From Phylloscopus collybita (lineage: Eukaryota > Chordata > Aves > Passeriformes > Phylloscopidae): DNA of 64,000 nt. The notes beneath the pieces are model-generated. The model was not told where the DNA came from, did not search any database, and was given only the letters and a program-made list of their open reading frames with translations. Positions 1 to 15,300 of this stretch are shown piece by piece. The position numbers were made by a program, and so were the translations under genes. Numbering within the stretch: position 1 is the first letter of the stretch; each line of letters begins with the position of its first letter. The stretch is from contig JAJNNQ010000003.1 of NCBI GenBank assembly GCA_027886175.1, positions 7,355,501 through 7,419,500 on the forward strand, given 5' to 3'.

Positions 1-186
1 CAGGGTCTGAGGAGTTTTTAAATACTCTCCTACTAATTTCAAATCACTGTGAAAACGTAACAGACTTCATGGGGGAGAATGATTTAAGAGCTACTGGTTC
101 CAGAGCCAGCAGAGGGCACAAAAGTTAAATAATAAGTATTATTTAGAATTAAGTTCTATTTTCCATCTAATTTCTGTTTCACATAC
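1..186 (-). other. CCDC39 intron 15, 5' part
   Basis: This is intronic sequence after donor gtatgt (181-186). No exon or repeat is recognised, and the remaining exons lie outside the window. Confidence 0.8.
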
Positions 187-346
187 TTGACTCAAGGACT
201 CCCTTGACAGAGTTTTTGTAGTGTCTGTTCCAGTTTTTAAGTACACACAAACTGTTTTCCATGGCTGTGATTTCTTTCCGAGCTTTGCAGATCTTTGCAT
301 CCAAATCATCACCTTCTTGTCGAAGTGCTTCCTTTTCCTGTGCAGC
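187..346 (-). CDS. CCDC39: CCDC39 exon 15 (last exon in window)
   Basis: Fifty-three codons plus one base lie between acceptor ttcag and donor gtatgt. The start [19 protein letters not shown] matches the mammalian AAQEKEELQREGDCLDAKI. The leftover base A fits a serine codon completed by the next exon, which lies beyond the window. Confidence 0.94.
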
Positions 347-3300
347 CTGAAAGCAAACCCAATAATTTCAGGTGCCTGCAGACATACTGAAAATATTAAG
401 ATAATTATACAGGAAATATTTATTATTTAGCAATATTTAGGGGTTAAAACCAATTGAGCAGAGATTTGGGAACTGGAAGGAGTTATTTAGAGTACTGAGG
501 TGCATTTCATTATGGGTGCCTGCCTCTCTGAGCTCCCTCAGTCCTGCCCAGCAGCATCCACACCCTGCACAGAGCAGTGTCCGTGCCTTGCACTGCTGCT
601 GTGAACTACAGCTCGTGCTTCACCTCTGCTTCCTTCACCCACAAAATGCAAGATTTGAGACTGTACATCATATAACCACTGAAAGACTGTTAGGAGTCAT
701 CCAGTTTGGGAATTAGTCACTTGTAACTCCTCACTGATCTGACCAGTAGATTTAAGAAAGCGCCAGCAGGTGAAGTATTTCCTATAGCCCCTTGGAAGAT
801 CTGTTACAGTGAAAAATCTCCATAGTTGGAGAGGGTATTTTATACACCCAGTGACCACATGGCTTCTGCAGAGGGTCTTCTGCTGTCCTGGATCTCACAG
901 TAGCACAGATGCCATCATTAAGAAATTTAACACTTAAGAGTAAGAATAAGATGAACTTCAGAGCCAAGCTCACAGCTGGAAGTGTGATGATTTGACAGGA
1001 TATCAGAGAATTTGTGGAGATCAAAACAAACGGATTCTTGTTGAAGAACCAGGGTATTGCATTTTGGATAAAGACTGATTTCCTCTTTTTTCCAGTGAAA
1101 AGCTGCAGTATACATAGGTGATTGGTAAGTGAAAGGGGAAAGCAGACATTCTTCAAAGTATAAACCCTTTATGGTAAAATGAATACCTGCAAATAACTGA
1201 CAGGTAGAAGAACTTAAGGTCATGTGAGATTCCAATAAAGTTGTTTCCAGTTGATAGTGGATTATCATTGACCAGTAATTCTTGTGTATTTGTAAATTAA
1301 TGAGCACTGGAGTGAAGTTTTCAAACTGCTCAGAATTAAGGCTCCACATAAATCCTTTGAAATTACTTTTATTACATTTAAATAACCAGTGGTGTCAGAT
1401 AACGCAAAACAATTGGACTCAAAGTAGGCAGTAGGCAAGGAGGGTTGTCTAAGAGCCCAGGGAAATCTATAGCTTAAATAATTGAATTATAATGAATGAT
1501 GTTGATAAAATACCTTAATTGCATAGTAGGCCTGACTTTTCATCTCCTCTCCTTCAGGTGGCATCATGGAAAGAGTAAAAATTTCATATCTGCGTTTCAG
1601 TTTATCAATTTTCCATAGGCGATCTTGAAATTCAGCACTGATTTGTTTGGGGAGAAAATAAATGGGTTGAGAAAGTGTTTGTCTGGTAGTGAATTGTGGG
1701 CAGTTCTCATTACAGCAGCTAAAATTCCTGGTGTTATTCCAGCAGCCTGCACCAGGAGCTGTGCTTCTACAGGTCTTGGTGGTTTTCTGTGTCCTCCCAG
1801 CCACAAACATCCCTTGTTCTGGTTTCCTTTGTGCCTTTTGCAGCTCTAAACGGAGTCAAGCCTGTTTGCACATCCCAGATGACTGCATGGTGAGAGGCTG
1901 TGCCACAGTCCTTTCCCCACAGTTACAGGTTTGGTATTTCACTGGCAGAGTTGCCCCAGCTGCCCCCTGCTGATGGTACCTTAACATTCCCACTGCAGGA
2001 TGAGTGAGGAACAGCCCCAAACCAGATTCTGGCAGCATCCAGCAGCTGGGTGATACCAAAGGAAGAAGGCCACAGTCTGTGCTCTCAGCCACACTAAATC
2101 ACTCTAATTCCCACTGTGAGGGGTGTGGTCAAGCAGGGAAATTTGCTGCTGAAGTGTTCATTTTTGGCTGAATTTAGATACTGGGATTTCAGGGCTAAAT
2201 TCATCCAAGATACTTTGGACTGATTATTACAGGAGGGAAATGTTATTTCTAAGTCATTTCTTTATAAGAGGGTACATATGTAATTAATAAGATGTAATTT
2301 GTTATATAGGATGCATAAGGGAAAGCTCTTTAGTTAAAAAGAAGAAAAAGCCCAACCAAACAAAATACACCACAAAGCAAACCAGTCTTACTGTTTGAAT
2401 CAAAGAAATTACAGTTTTATCAAACAGCTGGGAGTAAACCCTCTTCAAAAGAAACTTTTCTGTTTCGTATACTCTGGCATACCTCCAGACACATGGTTTC
2501 ATATGTCCAGATTATTTTGATAAAGGCAGAGTCAAACACACAGTGTTTAGTGTAAGAAGATGTTTGTGGCTGAGGTTTCCTCTCACTTCTGCTGAGGCTC
2601 CTCACTCACAGCAAGGACACTGATCTCCTGTCACCGAGGGGTTACAGCTGCAGCCTTGCGGTCACAGACGGGGTCTCTTGCTGGCCTCAGCTGTCTTGGT
2701 AGATAACTTTGATCAAGTTTTATTTTATCTTCCATTCCTTTAATGGTGAAGCTGGGTAAAATGCTTCTCTTTTTACAAAGTCCCCATAAAAAATGTACTC
2801 AGTCAAAGCTACAAGTTTAATTTCTATAGGAACAATTACCTCAAGCGATGTCGTTCCTGATCCAGCAGTCTTATCTGGGAATCCAGCATTGCCTTATGGA
2901 TCCTGATTTCCTCAGATCTCTCTGTTATGACTTTCTTCAACTCCAGTTTTTGTTTTTCCAGTGTTAGAACTTTCTCTGCTTTATTACACAGAGTATTTTG
3001 AAGGCGCTTTCGTTCTAATTTTAAGAGATTGTCTTCAACCATCATCTCCTAATAAGTGCCAAATGGTATCAAAATAAGAAATCATTGTTTTAATGAAGAT
3101 TATTTATAATTTAGTAAGTTAATATTTATTCATTATTTTACCTTTGATATATATACAACTATAAGACTCACTTTGCTCTGCATTTAAAAATCTTGCCATT
3201 TTCTCATTAGCATGGTGACTGTGATGGGGGTAGACTGTTTCCTGAATGCTCTTATAAAAATTCATCAGAATTTCCAATTCAGGCTGAGTTTTGGGTTATT

Positions 3301-6300
3301 GGACTTTTCCTTCTACAACTTTTTCAGTTTAGGTGGTTTCAAATAAAATAAGAGACCTTAGAAGGAGCTTTCTGGAGCAGCTAATATCTCACTTTAACCA
3401 TTAAAACTGTCTTGGAGTATATTCTAGATTCTGTAGATTCTGTCTGCAAATCATGAGCAAATATTGTGTGTACCAAAGCTTATGAAAAGCAGGAAGTAGT
3501 GACCCTCATTAGCATGCAAATATATGAAATCATGCTTCTAAATTCTCCTATGATTCCAACTTGACCGATTTTTATCTGAGTGCTTTTAGGTCATCAGCTT
3601 CTTTTGTTCCCCTACATTTCATCCCTCAAAAAAAATTCCATGACTAGAGTTTTCATTGAGGAGGAAGTGCACCAGTTAAGTCAAAGGCAAAACTCTTTTC
3701 CCCTGCTACTTAGACTCTGCTTTTTTCTACTAGGTTAGTGCTTCCTTTAGGAAGGCTAAAGCTTACTGCAGAAAAAAAACCTGAGGAAAGGATTTACACT
3801 TTGTTTCTAATTCCTTAAACTGTAATATAAATTGATTCAAACCATCTGTTAGAAAAAATGCTTATAGTTTAATAGCAATACTGTGCCAAACTTATTAGTA
3901 GCCATCACAGACTGAGAGCAAAAAAACTCAGCGATAAGAAAAGACATCCTTGATCAGTAAATATATTTTCTATTTTAAAGGTAACTGTTTCTCAGGGGAA
4001 AAAAATGCCAACATCCACTGACCTGGTGGATATTGTGATATAAGTAATGTGGGATTAAACTGATACCTCATCAAACATTATGCTGTGTAGAGAGGAGAAG
4101 CAACACTTTGCCTAGTAAGATGATAGTGAGGAAGATGACTTCAAAGTTTGGGAAAGAAGTGTGAATTAGAAAACTACAGAAAGTGTACTTATGGATGTAA
4201 TGATGTAGCACTGTGGAAGGTAGATGACACCCCAAACAAACAAGTGTCCTGTATTAGTAAAGCTGCAAAATAATACTGTACCTGCTTAATGTGTTTTGCT
4301 TTTTTTAACTCCTGAAGTGACCTCTCATTGAAAAGAGTTAGTTCTTCTATCTTCACTACCAAACCACTTGTTTCTTCTTTTGTCTTATCAATTGTTCTCT
4401 TAGTGATTTGGATATCATTCTGTTTCAAAATAAGTTATATTGAACTTATTTCAGTGAATGTAAACTGCAACAAAAGCTATCAGGTAATTTTAAATGAGAT
4501 GTATTTAAGCCCTGGAACCAGGAACCACAATCATGACATGTCCAATGTGCAGCTCTGCAAAATGCATGGCATGCCCTCATGCAGAGTGCTGCATGGGGAC
4601 TTTGGACAATTTTAAATGCAACATCACTTACAAATTTATGAAAACCATAAAAGTAATAGCTTTACAAAACAGCATTCTCCTATTTATGCACGGGCCTAAT
4701 GATAAACTCAGACATTTGCAAGCAGTGAGTCACATGCTGACGAAAGCTCAGCTTATCTTTCCCAATTCAAAGCTTGTATTCATGCTAAGGTGTCTCACTT
4801 GGGCAGTAATAATCTTTTTTTCTGAAAGTTATAGGGAATTTATGAAGTTTTCCACATGGTTTATACAAGGGTCAGATTCCCTTTAGTCTAATACCAAATT
4901 CTTAATTACTAAGACCCTTAGTAATTCCAATCTACTTAATTTGCTGAGGTTTCTAAATGATACACAGTCAAAATTATTTAAGGAAGTTACCTGAAGTTTC
5001 CTGTACAGTGACTGTAGAACATCATATGCCTTTTTCTTTTCTTCTAAGGTTTTCTTAAGTTCAGCAACTTTTCCTTCCAAAACTTCTTTTTCATCTGAAT
5101 TAACCTCCCCTTCTAACCGTGACAGCCGTCTCTGTATTCGCTGAATATAAAAATCCTGTTAAAATAAATTTGAAGAGAATTAATAGTCTGAGATAAGCAA
5201 TAAACTTGGATCTAAATGTTGGCTTTAGGACAGTCACCCAATTAAGCTATTGTTTTTATAATAGTTTCGGGCTTTTAGACCTCATTAGCAAAATATCTTA
5301 GATGACTGATGAGCAGTGATGGTTTGGGGTAATCTTCTAGAAGAGTAACAAAGCACACTCAGCACAGGCTGCTGGAGGGAGGCTTACAATGGAGTTGCCA
5401 TCTTGTTGCTACCACTGGATGCTGATATAAAAGAGCAAATTTTCAAAGTGGTGCATAGGAAATATGCACATAATCCAATTAGTAAATAACAGGATTTTGG
5501 CATGTACCTCTTGTATTGCTTTAAAAATATACCCTGAGGTGTCTGTGGTTCAGAAGGATCAAAGTAAAGAATGGATTTTAGGAATTAGTGGGAAAAGCAG
5601 CAGATCCAAAAAATAATGAAACACACAAGTGCAAAATGTAGGTGATACTTTGGCAAGTTTCAGTAATTTCAGGTTTATCTGTACATCTAGAAACAGAAAT
5701 AAATGCAGACTTCAAATGATACTACGCAACATTTCAAACATGGAAAACTGTTAAAGATTACAGAATTTAAGCAATGTGTTATCAGTAGCCCCAAGAAACA
5801 ACCATAGTATGAATAGACAGTAACATTTTACCTGGTTATATATTAATTCTTGTTGTTTTAACAGATCTGTGTCAAGTTTGCGCAGTCGACTCTTGAGATT
5901 TTTCAGTGATTTTTGACCTCCCTCAATTTCTGCCAGAACAATCTTCTCCTTTTCACTCTGCTCTTTTAACTCCTGAGACTTCTTGAAAAATAGTTCCTTT
6001 AACTGTCTCATTTCGTTTTCTTTTTCCTGGTGACAAATTGATCAAGAAAGAAGTAATTAATCACATCAGAATTGATTTCTGAGGGATTACTTGTTTTTAT
6101 TAATCATATATAGAAAAAACCCCATTACTATATCCATTAATATGAACATGGAATTTTTTAAGTCTTCAAAATCGTTGGCAAAAAACGTATTTGACTTAAA
6201 GAGAAAGTAATACTTTTTATTCATTTTTTAAAAATCTAATCCTACCTTACAGTGACATTACTTTTTTCCCCAGTTATAGGAATGCTACTCTTCTCAGCCT

Positions 6301-9300
6301 TTCAGAAAACTAAATTCCTGTCATTTTTGAAAAACCTCCTTACTGCCTCCAGCATCTGTGAATATTTGAGGAATATAATACAAAGCTTTGCAATGGTTTA
6401 TTAAATCTTGTAACGCTGTGTGTGCAAATATATGTGTACATGTGTGTTTATCTGAGATGGAATAGCTCTGAAAAATTACACTTTCTAAAATCACTTCCTT
6501 TTTTGTCAGAGGTAAGTTGCCATTAACATCTAAATCAGTGCAGGAAATGAGGTTTTAGTAGGATAGAAAACAATGCTGAATATTTCAGGTAAACTGAAAT
6601 GGACTGAAAACAATGAAAATTGAGATTATTTTCTTTTTATAATCCTAATAAGCTAAAGAATTTTATTTTTTCCCTCCCTCCTTCCACCTCTCCCACTCAA
6701 GTAGCTAAAGACCTTCCAAAGCTCAGGCCATTTAGCATGCAAATTTCCTGTGAGGTACATCCTAAAACAAGTGATGTGATTTCCCCTTCCTGTTCCAAAG
6801 GACTCATTTTCATTTAGCTCAAGTGTGGTACACAGTTTGAAGATGTACATTTAAATTAATATGCAAAACACCTGAGAACTCACTTTTCTACATTGATTAT
6901 CAATGTGTTTATTCTGGATTTAATATGTGTATAACCATCTTGCTGGCTTAAAGAATGGTGAAAGATAATTTAATGCCCTCTCTAAGGGTTTGTAATCGCA
7001 TTGCACATTCTACCCAACAGAATTTTTTTGTAGTTGAACTTGCTGTAAGTGCAATTCCAAATTCAAAACTCAGGCTGTAAAAGGCAAGGGTAAGTTTAAT
7101 GTGAAATTATTATGGACTGTGGCACATGTCAGTGGGCTTTGCATCATGCTTGAACAAAGGAACTTTCTTCTGGAAGCAAACTGGTTTTTAAGCATGTGCC
7201 AAACAGTGAGCTGTATTTCTGAAGCTAGTGACAATTGTAAATCCATCCACTGACACTGGATCATGATTGGACCTTCACTTCATGCCACTTAATGGCATAT
7301 CTAAATTAATTTATTTAACAGAAATTGTTGTTCTCCCTTTAAGTGAGGTTATTAACAGAGATAAGATTCAATAAGCCTCACTGTGCAACAGAGTTTTGCC
7401 ACAAATCGAAGAGGGAGAAGTACCACAGAACCAGAGAGCAAAACAGTGACATTTCATCCACATTGTTCCTGTAAATATCTCTTCACAGTAAATTAACAGA
7501 TGCAGCAAATAGCCATGTGTGTCTAATGGTGATGGAAAGGAGGCTTCTGACAAATGCATTGCAGACATTGTTCAAGAACAGTTCATCCTAGCTAAAATAT
7601 TCCCCTGCAGCTGTGGAGCTGCCAAGCTCAATGTCATCTTAGGTTATCCGCCACAGACAGGGGCAAAGAAACCCTGCTAAGGCTTTTGCCACCCTGGAAA
7701 CTGTCTTAAGGGGAAGCAAAGAAGGTTTTCATTTTAATGAAATGCTACACCATTACTTGTTTTCAAATTGTCTGAAAAGCCAAAACAGTAAGGCCTGTAA
7801 TTTAAGAAACTCTCTATAAAGGAAAGACATCCTGTCTCTAGTTTCTGGAAGTATATTTAAAATGTGATTAATGCCTGTGGAGTTAAAAAGTTTGAAAGAT
7901 GACATTCAATCTACTGCAAGGCATTATTTCACATGCATGCTCTAGGAAACACAAAATAGGGAAGAAAAAAAAAAGAGCATACAGAGGTATGAAAGAGCAT
8001 GCTGAGGTACAGCTTTGTTGTCAGTCGTGTGGGACACCTGCTGTCACATTAATTTAACCTGGTCACTTTAGAGCAATGAAAGCTTCAGCATATCCAGTGC
8101 TCAGCTGTCCAGAAAAATGTAAAAGGATATTTCTGTCATGTTCAATCAGAAGCTAAGTAGTGAAAATACTTTAAGAGAATTAGTAGCAAAATGACAAAGC
8201 AGTATAAGCATTTCCTGAAATGCAGGAAAGTTCAGAACATTGCATTACAACATTACATTTATTCAAAAGCTCCTTACAGCTAAGCAGATGCTAATTTTTT
8301 TCCTATACCTAATTTGCAACCTAAGAAGTGGGTTTTTAATTCTATGAAACTGTTATTAGGCATGTTAAAAATATAGTCACCTTAATATAGCTTGTATATG
8401 CCACTTCCCAGATCAAAATCTTTATTCACAAAAATGAATCTAATGTGAACCAGTCATTATTTAACAGTCCACAAGTTATATGTGTCAGAGTATTATATAG
8501 CAGAATTAAAATAATGAAGAGCAGACCAGGCCAGCCAAATCTGATTAAAAGATTTCTAAATATTTTTTAAACTGCTTGCCAAGATCCCAGCTCTTTGCAG
8601 GTTTATAAATTTTGGTGGTGTTTTATTAGAGCCAAGAAGTTTTTGGTGGCAGTGACACTCAAAAGTCATCCTGACAAGATTCTCAGTCTTTAAAAACCCT
8701 AGTGATGGATATCAGTATCCTGAACTAATACCGTAGGAATTACTAGGATCATTGATTTTCCTTCAGAGTTTTCTCAGCACAGACATATCTACATGCACAC
8801 TTACTTCAGTATTTGATGAAATAGCTACATGTCATATCATTACCTTCATTTCATTTTAACAGGAAAGTTTAAGAAGATAATTTTAAAATATAAAGCATGC
8901 AAATACAAACAACTCTTCATTCCTAGAAACCATGAAAAAACATTTTACCTCAACACTTTTTTCTTCTTCTTTCAATATTTCTTCCAACCTCAAAGCTTTA
9001 TCTTCTGCACTGAGTGTCTCTTCAATTGCAAGCTTCAGTTTATAAGAAAGACTTGCATTTTTTTCATTAAGAAGTTTTAATCTAAACAAAATGACAGAAG
9101 TTAAATGTAGGTTTCCTAGACAATGCTGCCAAAAGGAAGCAGCAAATCTGACTGAGCAGTTGCCTCAGTCTAAAATTCTAAAAGTCTATGATAAGCAAGG
9201 CCCTGATTTTTTTCCCCCACCCTTTAAAAATAACGTTCACCAGGAATATTTTGCCTAAATTACACAGTGCCAAATCTATGCAGGACATGAAGTAATTAGA

Positions 9301-12300
9301 AAGTTGGAGGTTTCAGTCATTAGCATCATTTAAAGTTCTTTTCTATCTCAAGGATTTGGTTGTATTACTAATCCTTACAAATGTTATCTTTAAAGGTCTG
9401 TTTCTTACCTGGCTTGTTTTTCCTGAATTTCTTTCTTCAGCATGGTTATTTCTGTTCTCAAAGACTCTAAATCAGAAGCAGTTCTGTTCACAACGGATTT
9501 CAAAGCCTGCAGCTGATAAATTACAAAATCGAGCAAGCAAGCTCTTATTTACTTTGGTACACACTAAGATATTTAAAATTATGTTTTCCTATTTATTGGA
9601 AAGTATTCCATTACTTTTAAACAGTGCTCTCCAAATGAGGAGTGCTGCAAATTCTGAGGCACTGTAAATTGGCCCGGCTAGTAAATTCAATAGACTAATT
9701 ACACAGTGTGAGTAGTGGGAAAAAATAATAATAATTAAAAACATAGAATGAATTATGGAGGTGCTATGAGCTGCAATTCTTGTCCAACAGCAACTGTATG
9801 AGTGAAACTGTGGTTTTATAGTGCACAGCTGAGTTTGCAAGGATAACTTTATATATCTAATAAACACTTCTATGTCAAACTTTGCTGGACACATAAAATT
9901 ATCTTGATTAAGTGATAAAAATACACAGATATTTAATTTGGTAAAAAATACATGACAGCATACACTCATTAAATAGGATAGGAATACTTTACAATCAGTA
10001 AATATTCTTTATTCTTTCATCTTCACGGTATCACTTAACAGCATAAGTTCAATTGTTTTCACTTTCACAGATGAAGAAAACTGATCAAGGGCATGTATAA
10101 CAGGTTTCTTAGAGGTCAAAAGTTGTTGGCTGAACTGTCTCCTTCTTTCCCTATTTCTCACATGCATCCCACAGATGTTCTAATTAGGGGAGACTGTTCT
10201 ATTATCCCATCACAGAGTATTAATTGTGGAAAAACTTCAAGCCAGAATCTCACAGTTTGAGATGAAAACCAAGCAATTCTACAAACCCTCAAGCTTGCAT
10301 GAATTATAGGGTAATCAAATAGCCTACACCTTGTCTGAGCTACCTACAGTTTAATTAGGAGATCAGTCTATGAACCACCTGCTACAGAAAAGCTATCCAA
10401 AGTCAAGGCAACAGCAGATGCAGGGTTTTTCAAAAATAACTAAGCTTGCTGAGTACCCCAGTGCTACCATTTTCTTTTTAGGAAAAAATATACTCAGGTA
10501 ATAGAAGTGTATCCCTTCTCAGCAGAGCCATGAAACTTGAATTACTTCTTAGAAATACTTCTCCAGGCATTCAAGTAATTAAGCAATGCAGCTCATTCCC
10601 AGATTTAAGTGTGGATTCAGTATGGACAGCATCAAGCATGCTTGTTCACAGGGCAGCCCTGTCCCACTGCCTCTTGATTAGAAAGCCAGGTAAAAGCACA
10701 GGGTGTTTTCCCCAGGAATTGTAACCTGAATACCAGGCCATCAACACACACCTCTGAGAGCATGGGACAGGAATTGTTTGGAATCTGGAAGAGATTTCTC
10801 TCATCTTTACACAATACTACAGTCTATATGCTAAAGGAAAGAAGTTTTCTGAGGCATCTAACAGTGTTAGACCATTTAAGAGAAAATTCCATTTTACACC
10901 TACAGAACAGAGAATACATTCCAATCTTTTCAGCACTCTCAATGACAGGATTAAGCTGAGGGTTCAGATCCCAATAAACATGACTGAGAAAAACAACATT
11001 TTGTTGAATTATTAAGAGTCTAGTATAAAACCAGAGAAAAGGAAATGCTATTCCTGTATTTCCTCCATCTGGTCCTCAGTTATAATTTCAGCCAGTTTTC
11101 CTGAACTGTAGGGTCACCCTTACCTCATCCTGCAGCTGAGTCCTGCGAGCATCCTGAGCCTGGAATTCCTTTCGGAGGTAGTTTGCTTCCCGCTCAGCAG
11201 AAAAGATTTTCTTTTCATATTCCATATTATTAACAGTTTCATTTACTAAAAAGGTAGTCTTCTCTCTCAGCAAAATTTCTTTGTTTCGGATCTCCTGTTT
11301 TATCTCTGCAATTAGCTATCAGGATAAAAACTTTTTAGATTTGCTTGCATTAGTTAAGATGTGTTAGATTAATGAAGGGTACAACCAGAAGAGCAATTCC
11401 TAATATGATTACTATTTGCCCTGAAGACAGCCCAGTTATCATTCTTAAAATTACTTTATTCCATGGACACATCACACCAAACACTACAGTGGTTTTGGAC
11501 TGGAAACTTCCAAAATTTCTGATAATTTAAAAACAAAAGGACACCATAAACTCTTATAAAAAATAAAATAATTCTTGATTGATTGAATTGGGGAAAAAAA
11601 AAAAACAAACTGCTAAGCAAAACTTCAGGTAAACTTGAAACAGATGAAATTAAACAGGAAAATTACCAGCATTAATGATGCTTACTTTACCTGATAGGTT
11701 TATAGCTATCTGAAAATTGTGCATTTTGAAAGGTTAAGTGAAACATTAGCCAGAAAATTATACTCTAGTTTTGATGTTAAAAACAAACAAACAAACAAAC
11801 AAACAAACAAAAAACCCAGAAAAAAAACCCACATCAAACCCCAGATATGGATCAGTTACAGCAGTTTTACCAAAGCACATTGATCAATCTCCTGATCTCT
11901 TTTTTGCATCTGATGAATTGCATCCTCCCACTGCCTGATGACTTCTTGCCTTTCTTGATGAACCCTGCGAAAATCTTCAGCTGCTCTGTCAAGCTCCATC
12001 TGTTTAAAAGAAAGCCCCTCCATGATTTCTGAAGTTAAAAATGTCACAAATAAAAAAGGGATCTTTGAGAACCTTAAGCACAAACCTGAGCTGTTATGGT
12101 TTCTGTAAGCTCATTATCCAGAGCTCTGCGCTTCTGGTTTGCTTCCATGGTCAACTTTTCTATTTGAAGGGTTAATGTCTAAAATGAAAGGATATGAAAA
12201 TATTTGAAAATTAAGTATTTGAAAATAAATAGATCACATTTTATAAATTCTTAAAGCCCTGCTACAATCAGGGGTTAAATTATTGAGGCATCAATTTTAT

Positions 12301-15300
12301 TGTGTTTTAGAAAACAAGAAACTGACAGTGTAGCCTACCAAGTTTTCAGTCAATACAAGTGGCCATAAGAACCCACCTGCAGCAAGGCCAAAGTAAACCT
12401 GCACTGTGTGTAAATGTGTGTGTGGTGCCCTTGGCGCCCACAGCAGTGAGAGTGTCTGTGTAAACCAAAGTTTTTGGGTTAAGTATTTAATGAGTAAAAG
12501 TCAAATTTCTCCTCACTCTATTTAAAAGCTAAAAATAATAATAATGAGGGTTACTTATCTCTACATTAGTAATTTACTTGGGAACTCACCCTTGTAAACT
12601 CTGAACTTTTGACTGGAATTCCTCTTTACACAGATATATATGTTTATGTCTTCCATTATTCCAGGTAGCTTTACTGAAGCAGCTGTAATTTGTTCTCAGC
12701 AGTATTAGTAAATTCAGTTCTAAAGGGAAATCCTACACTATTTGCCCATACTTGGTTTTAATTTTTGAATAAACTCCTTTTAATTCAGTGGTACTGTTTT
12801 CTAAACTTTATTATCTACTTGTGCACCCTCTCAAAAAATTTAAACTTAAACCTTACCCAGATAAATAAGCAAATTAATGTCTTCAGTTATGTCTCTCATT
12901 ATTGTAAAACCTGTTCTCTCAACTTCAAAATGAGCCTCGTATGGAATTGCACTGTTGTGCCAAATGGAAACCAGTTTCAAAGCAGTGTTGTACAAAATCT
13001 TGTCTTCATTTAATCTGACTTGATAACATAACAAGGTCTTCAAGTGACAAAATGGTTCTTTCTTTGGTTTCTGAAAGTTGCTGTCATTTCTACTTACTCC
13101 TAGTTTCCCTCCATCTTGCAGTGCATACTTCTGGATTGCAGTAGCATCATTGTCTGTACGATTTAATTCCTTTAGCCAGCTCTCCAGAAGTTCCTCATCC
13201 AAGTTCATCTGCTGTTTTAAGTTTTCCAGCTTCTTAGTGGTTTTATTTATAGTATTCTAATAAAAGAAGAGAAAGTCAAAAGGTTCAATATCAAATGTCA
13301 AAATATCCATTGAACAGTAATTGAAGCAACCAGTTCAAGCTACTGTAACAAGTCTACCCACATCTTGTCCACAGAATTAATAGTTTTCCTTTGTATTAAT
13401 TGTGTGTTATACTTGAGGAATGCTGTTGGACATCCTAGTCTTAAAGAAGAAACAAGCCAGTAGGTTGCCACAAATTTAAAATGCCAATAATTTTAAACAG
13501 AAAAGTCAGCCTCTGGCAAGATATACCCATCTGCAGGGTATTTGTTCAATATAATAAACTGATCTGAGGCTTCCAAAGGTGAAGTTTCTCCCTCACTCAT
13601 TAAGGCCCTACATATCAATTTTGAAATGTGACCTCTTCACATGACTCTGAAGAGACTTCCTGACACAGAAATGAGAGAATCTAGATCCAGCTGAACAGTG
13701 TGAATATCTTCATCCTGCTGCCCATTCTGAGAGAGTGGAGATTACACACAGACTTAAGAAAAAAAAAAGAGCAAATTAAAAGCAATATAATTAAATAGTG
13801 AATAGGATTAAATAATTAAATATAATTAAATAATTGAATGAACAGAAAGAAAAGGAGACAGTTCCAAACCCAGAAGACCACCTGTTACTAAGTAGCATTA
13901 GATTACTTTGTAAATTAAACCAAATCTTTGATCTTGAAATCATGACTCAAGTTCATTTTATGTAGAGAAGATTTGCCACCATGATTTTTAAACCATTAAG
14001 AAAATACCTGTGAGCATTAGGAATATGTATGTGTGGCTGTGTATCTGGCATTAAGAACAGAATTCTTTCAATATCTAATTAATATTTGCTAAGTCTTGAC
14101 AAGTCTATGCAGTAACATCCTCAGTGTCACTCCACTTGCCTACACAGGGAAAAACCCATCCAGATCATCCACTATAGTTTATAAGCTTTAATTATAATTA
14201 GCTATTCTTGACTTATACTACTGTAGCTGTATGTGCAAGCCATAAAATTTTGCAGTATAGGTGTTCCCTTCCAAAAATTTCAAACCTTACTTCTTGAGTG
14301 TTCTTCTTTTGTCTCAAGGAAGCTATCTCATCTTTCAGTCGCTTCATGTCGTTTTTGAGACGTCCATATTCTCTCTCAGCAAGGGCTTTAAAGTGATGTT
14401 CAGTTTCAATTTCACTCTCTTTGGCTTTGTAAAGAGACTGCAGAATAATGAAGTTCAGTATTTTACAATAAACAAAAGGCATACATCAACAAACTTCTCA
14501 ATACAGTTGAATCCCAAGACAGAGATGGTTTCACCGTGTAAATGAAGAAACTTCTAGAGAAGATTTATTGGTTTGATTTTAGTATCTCAAATACACACAT
14601 TCTTTTATATATATATATGTACACATTGTATCAAGTATCCACAGATCAACCTTTTGTAGCCCTAAAAACTTCATTCTAAGATTTTTCACCCAAGATTCAG
14701 AATCTTAACATTTCAACATCAAAATCTTAGTCTCTTGATTACCAATGACTTTACATCAGAGACAGGAGGAACAGCAAAACCAATATTTTAGTGTTCTGTG
14801 CTGAGACAGACCTCCCCTGCTGGCCTATAGCAGCATCTGGAGATTGCCTAACTTTCCTTTCCTTTGATTCAAATCAATGCTTGAATCTGGGAAAAAAAAT
14901 TAAGGAGTTGTTCAGCTGCAGGGAAGTTTCTGAAGACTTTTTCTCCTAGGATATTTTATCTGAAAGGTGTAAATCATTGTCTTAAGAGTCTTTATACATC
15001 TAAATCAGCCCTTTTGGTCAGTTAACTCAGAATGTAGGTAAAGACTTAGATCTTGACCATCTCACTTCATTTTTCATGTCCATGAATTAAGTCTTCACCA
15101 GCATTTCACAACTAATTCTTCACCATTAAAAAGATTATATTTTTTTCCCTTACACTGGTGTTTTCCTTGACCATTTTTTAAAACTAATATCTATGAAAGT
15201 CCCCATTCAAGAAAAATTCTAAAATGCACCTTTCCTGGCTTTTTCCTAGGTACAGTAATTTGAATTTGGACAGTCTTAATGACCATCATATAATATCACC

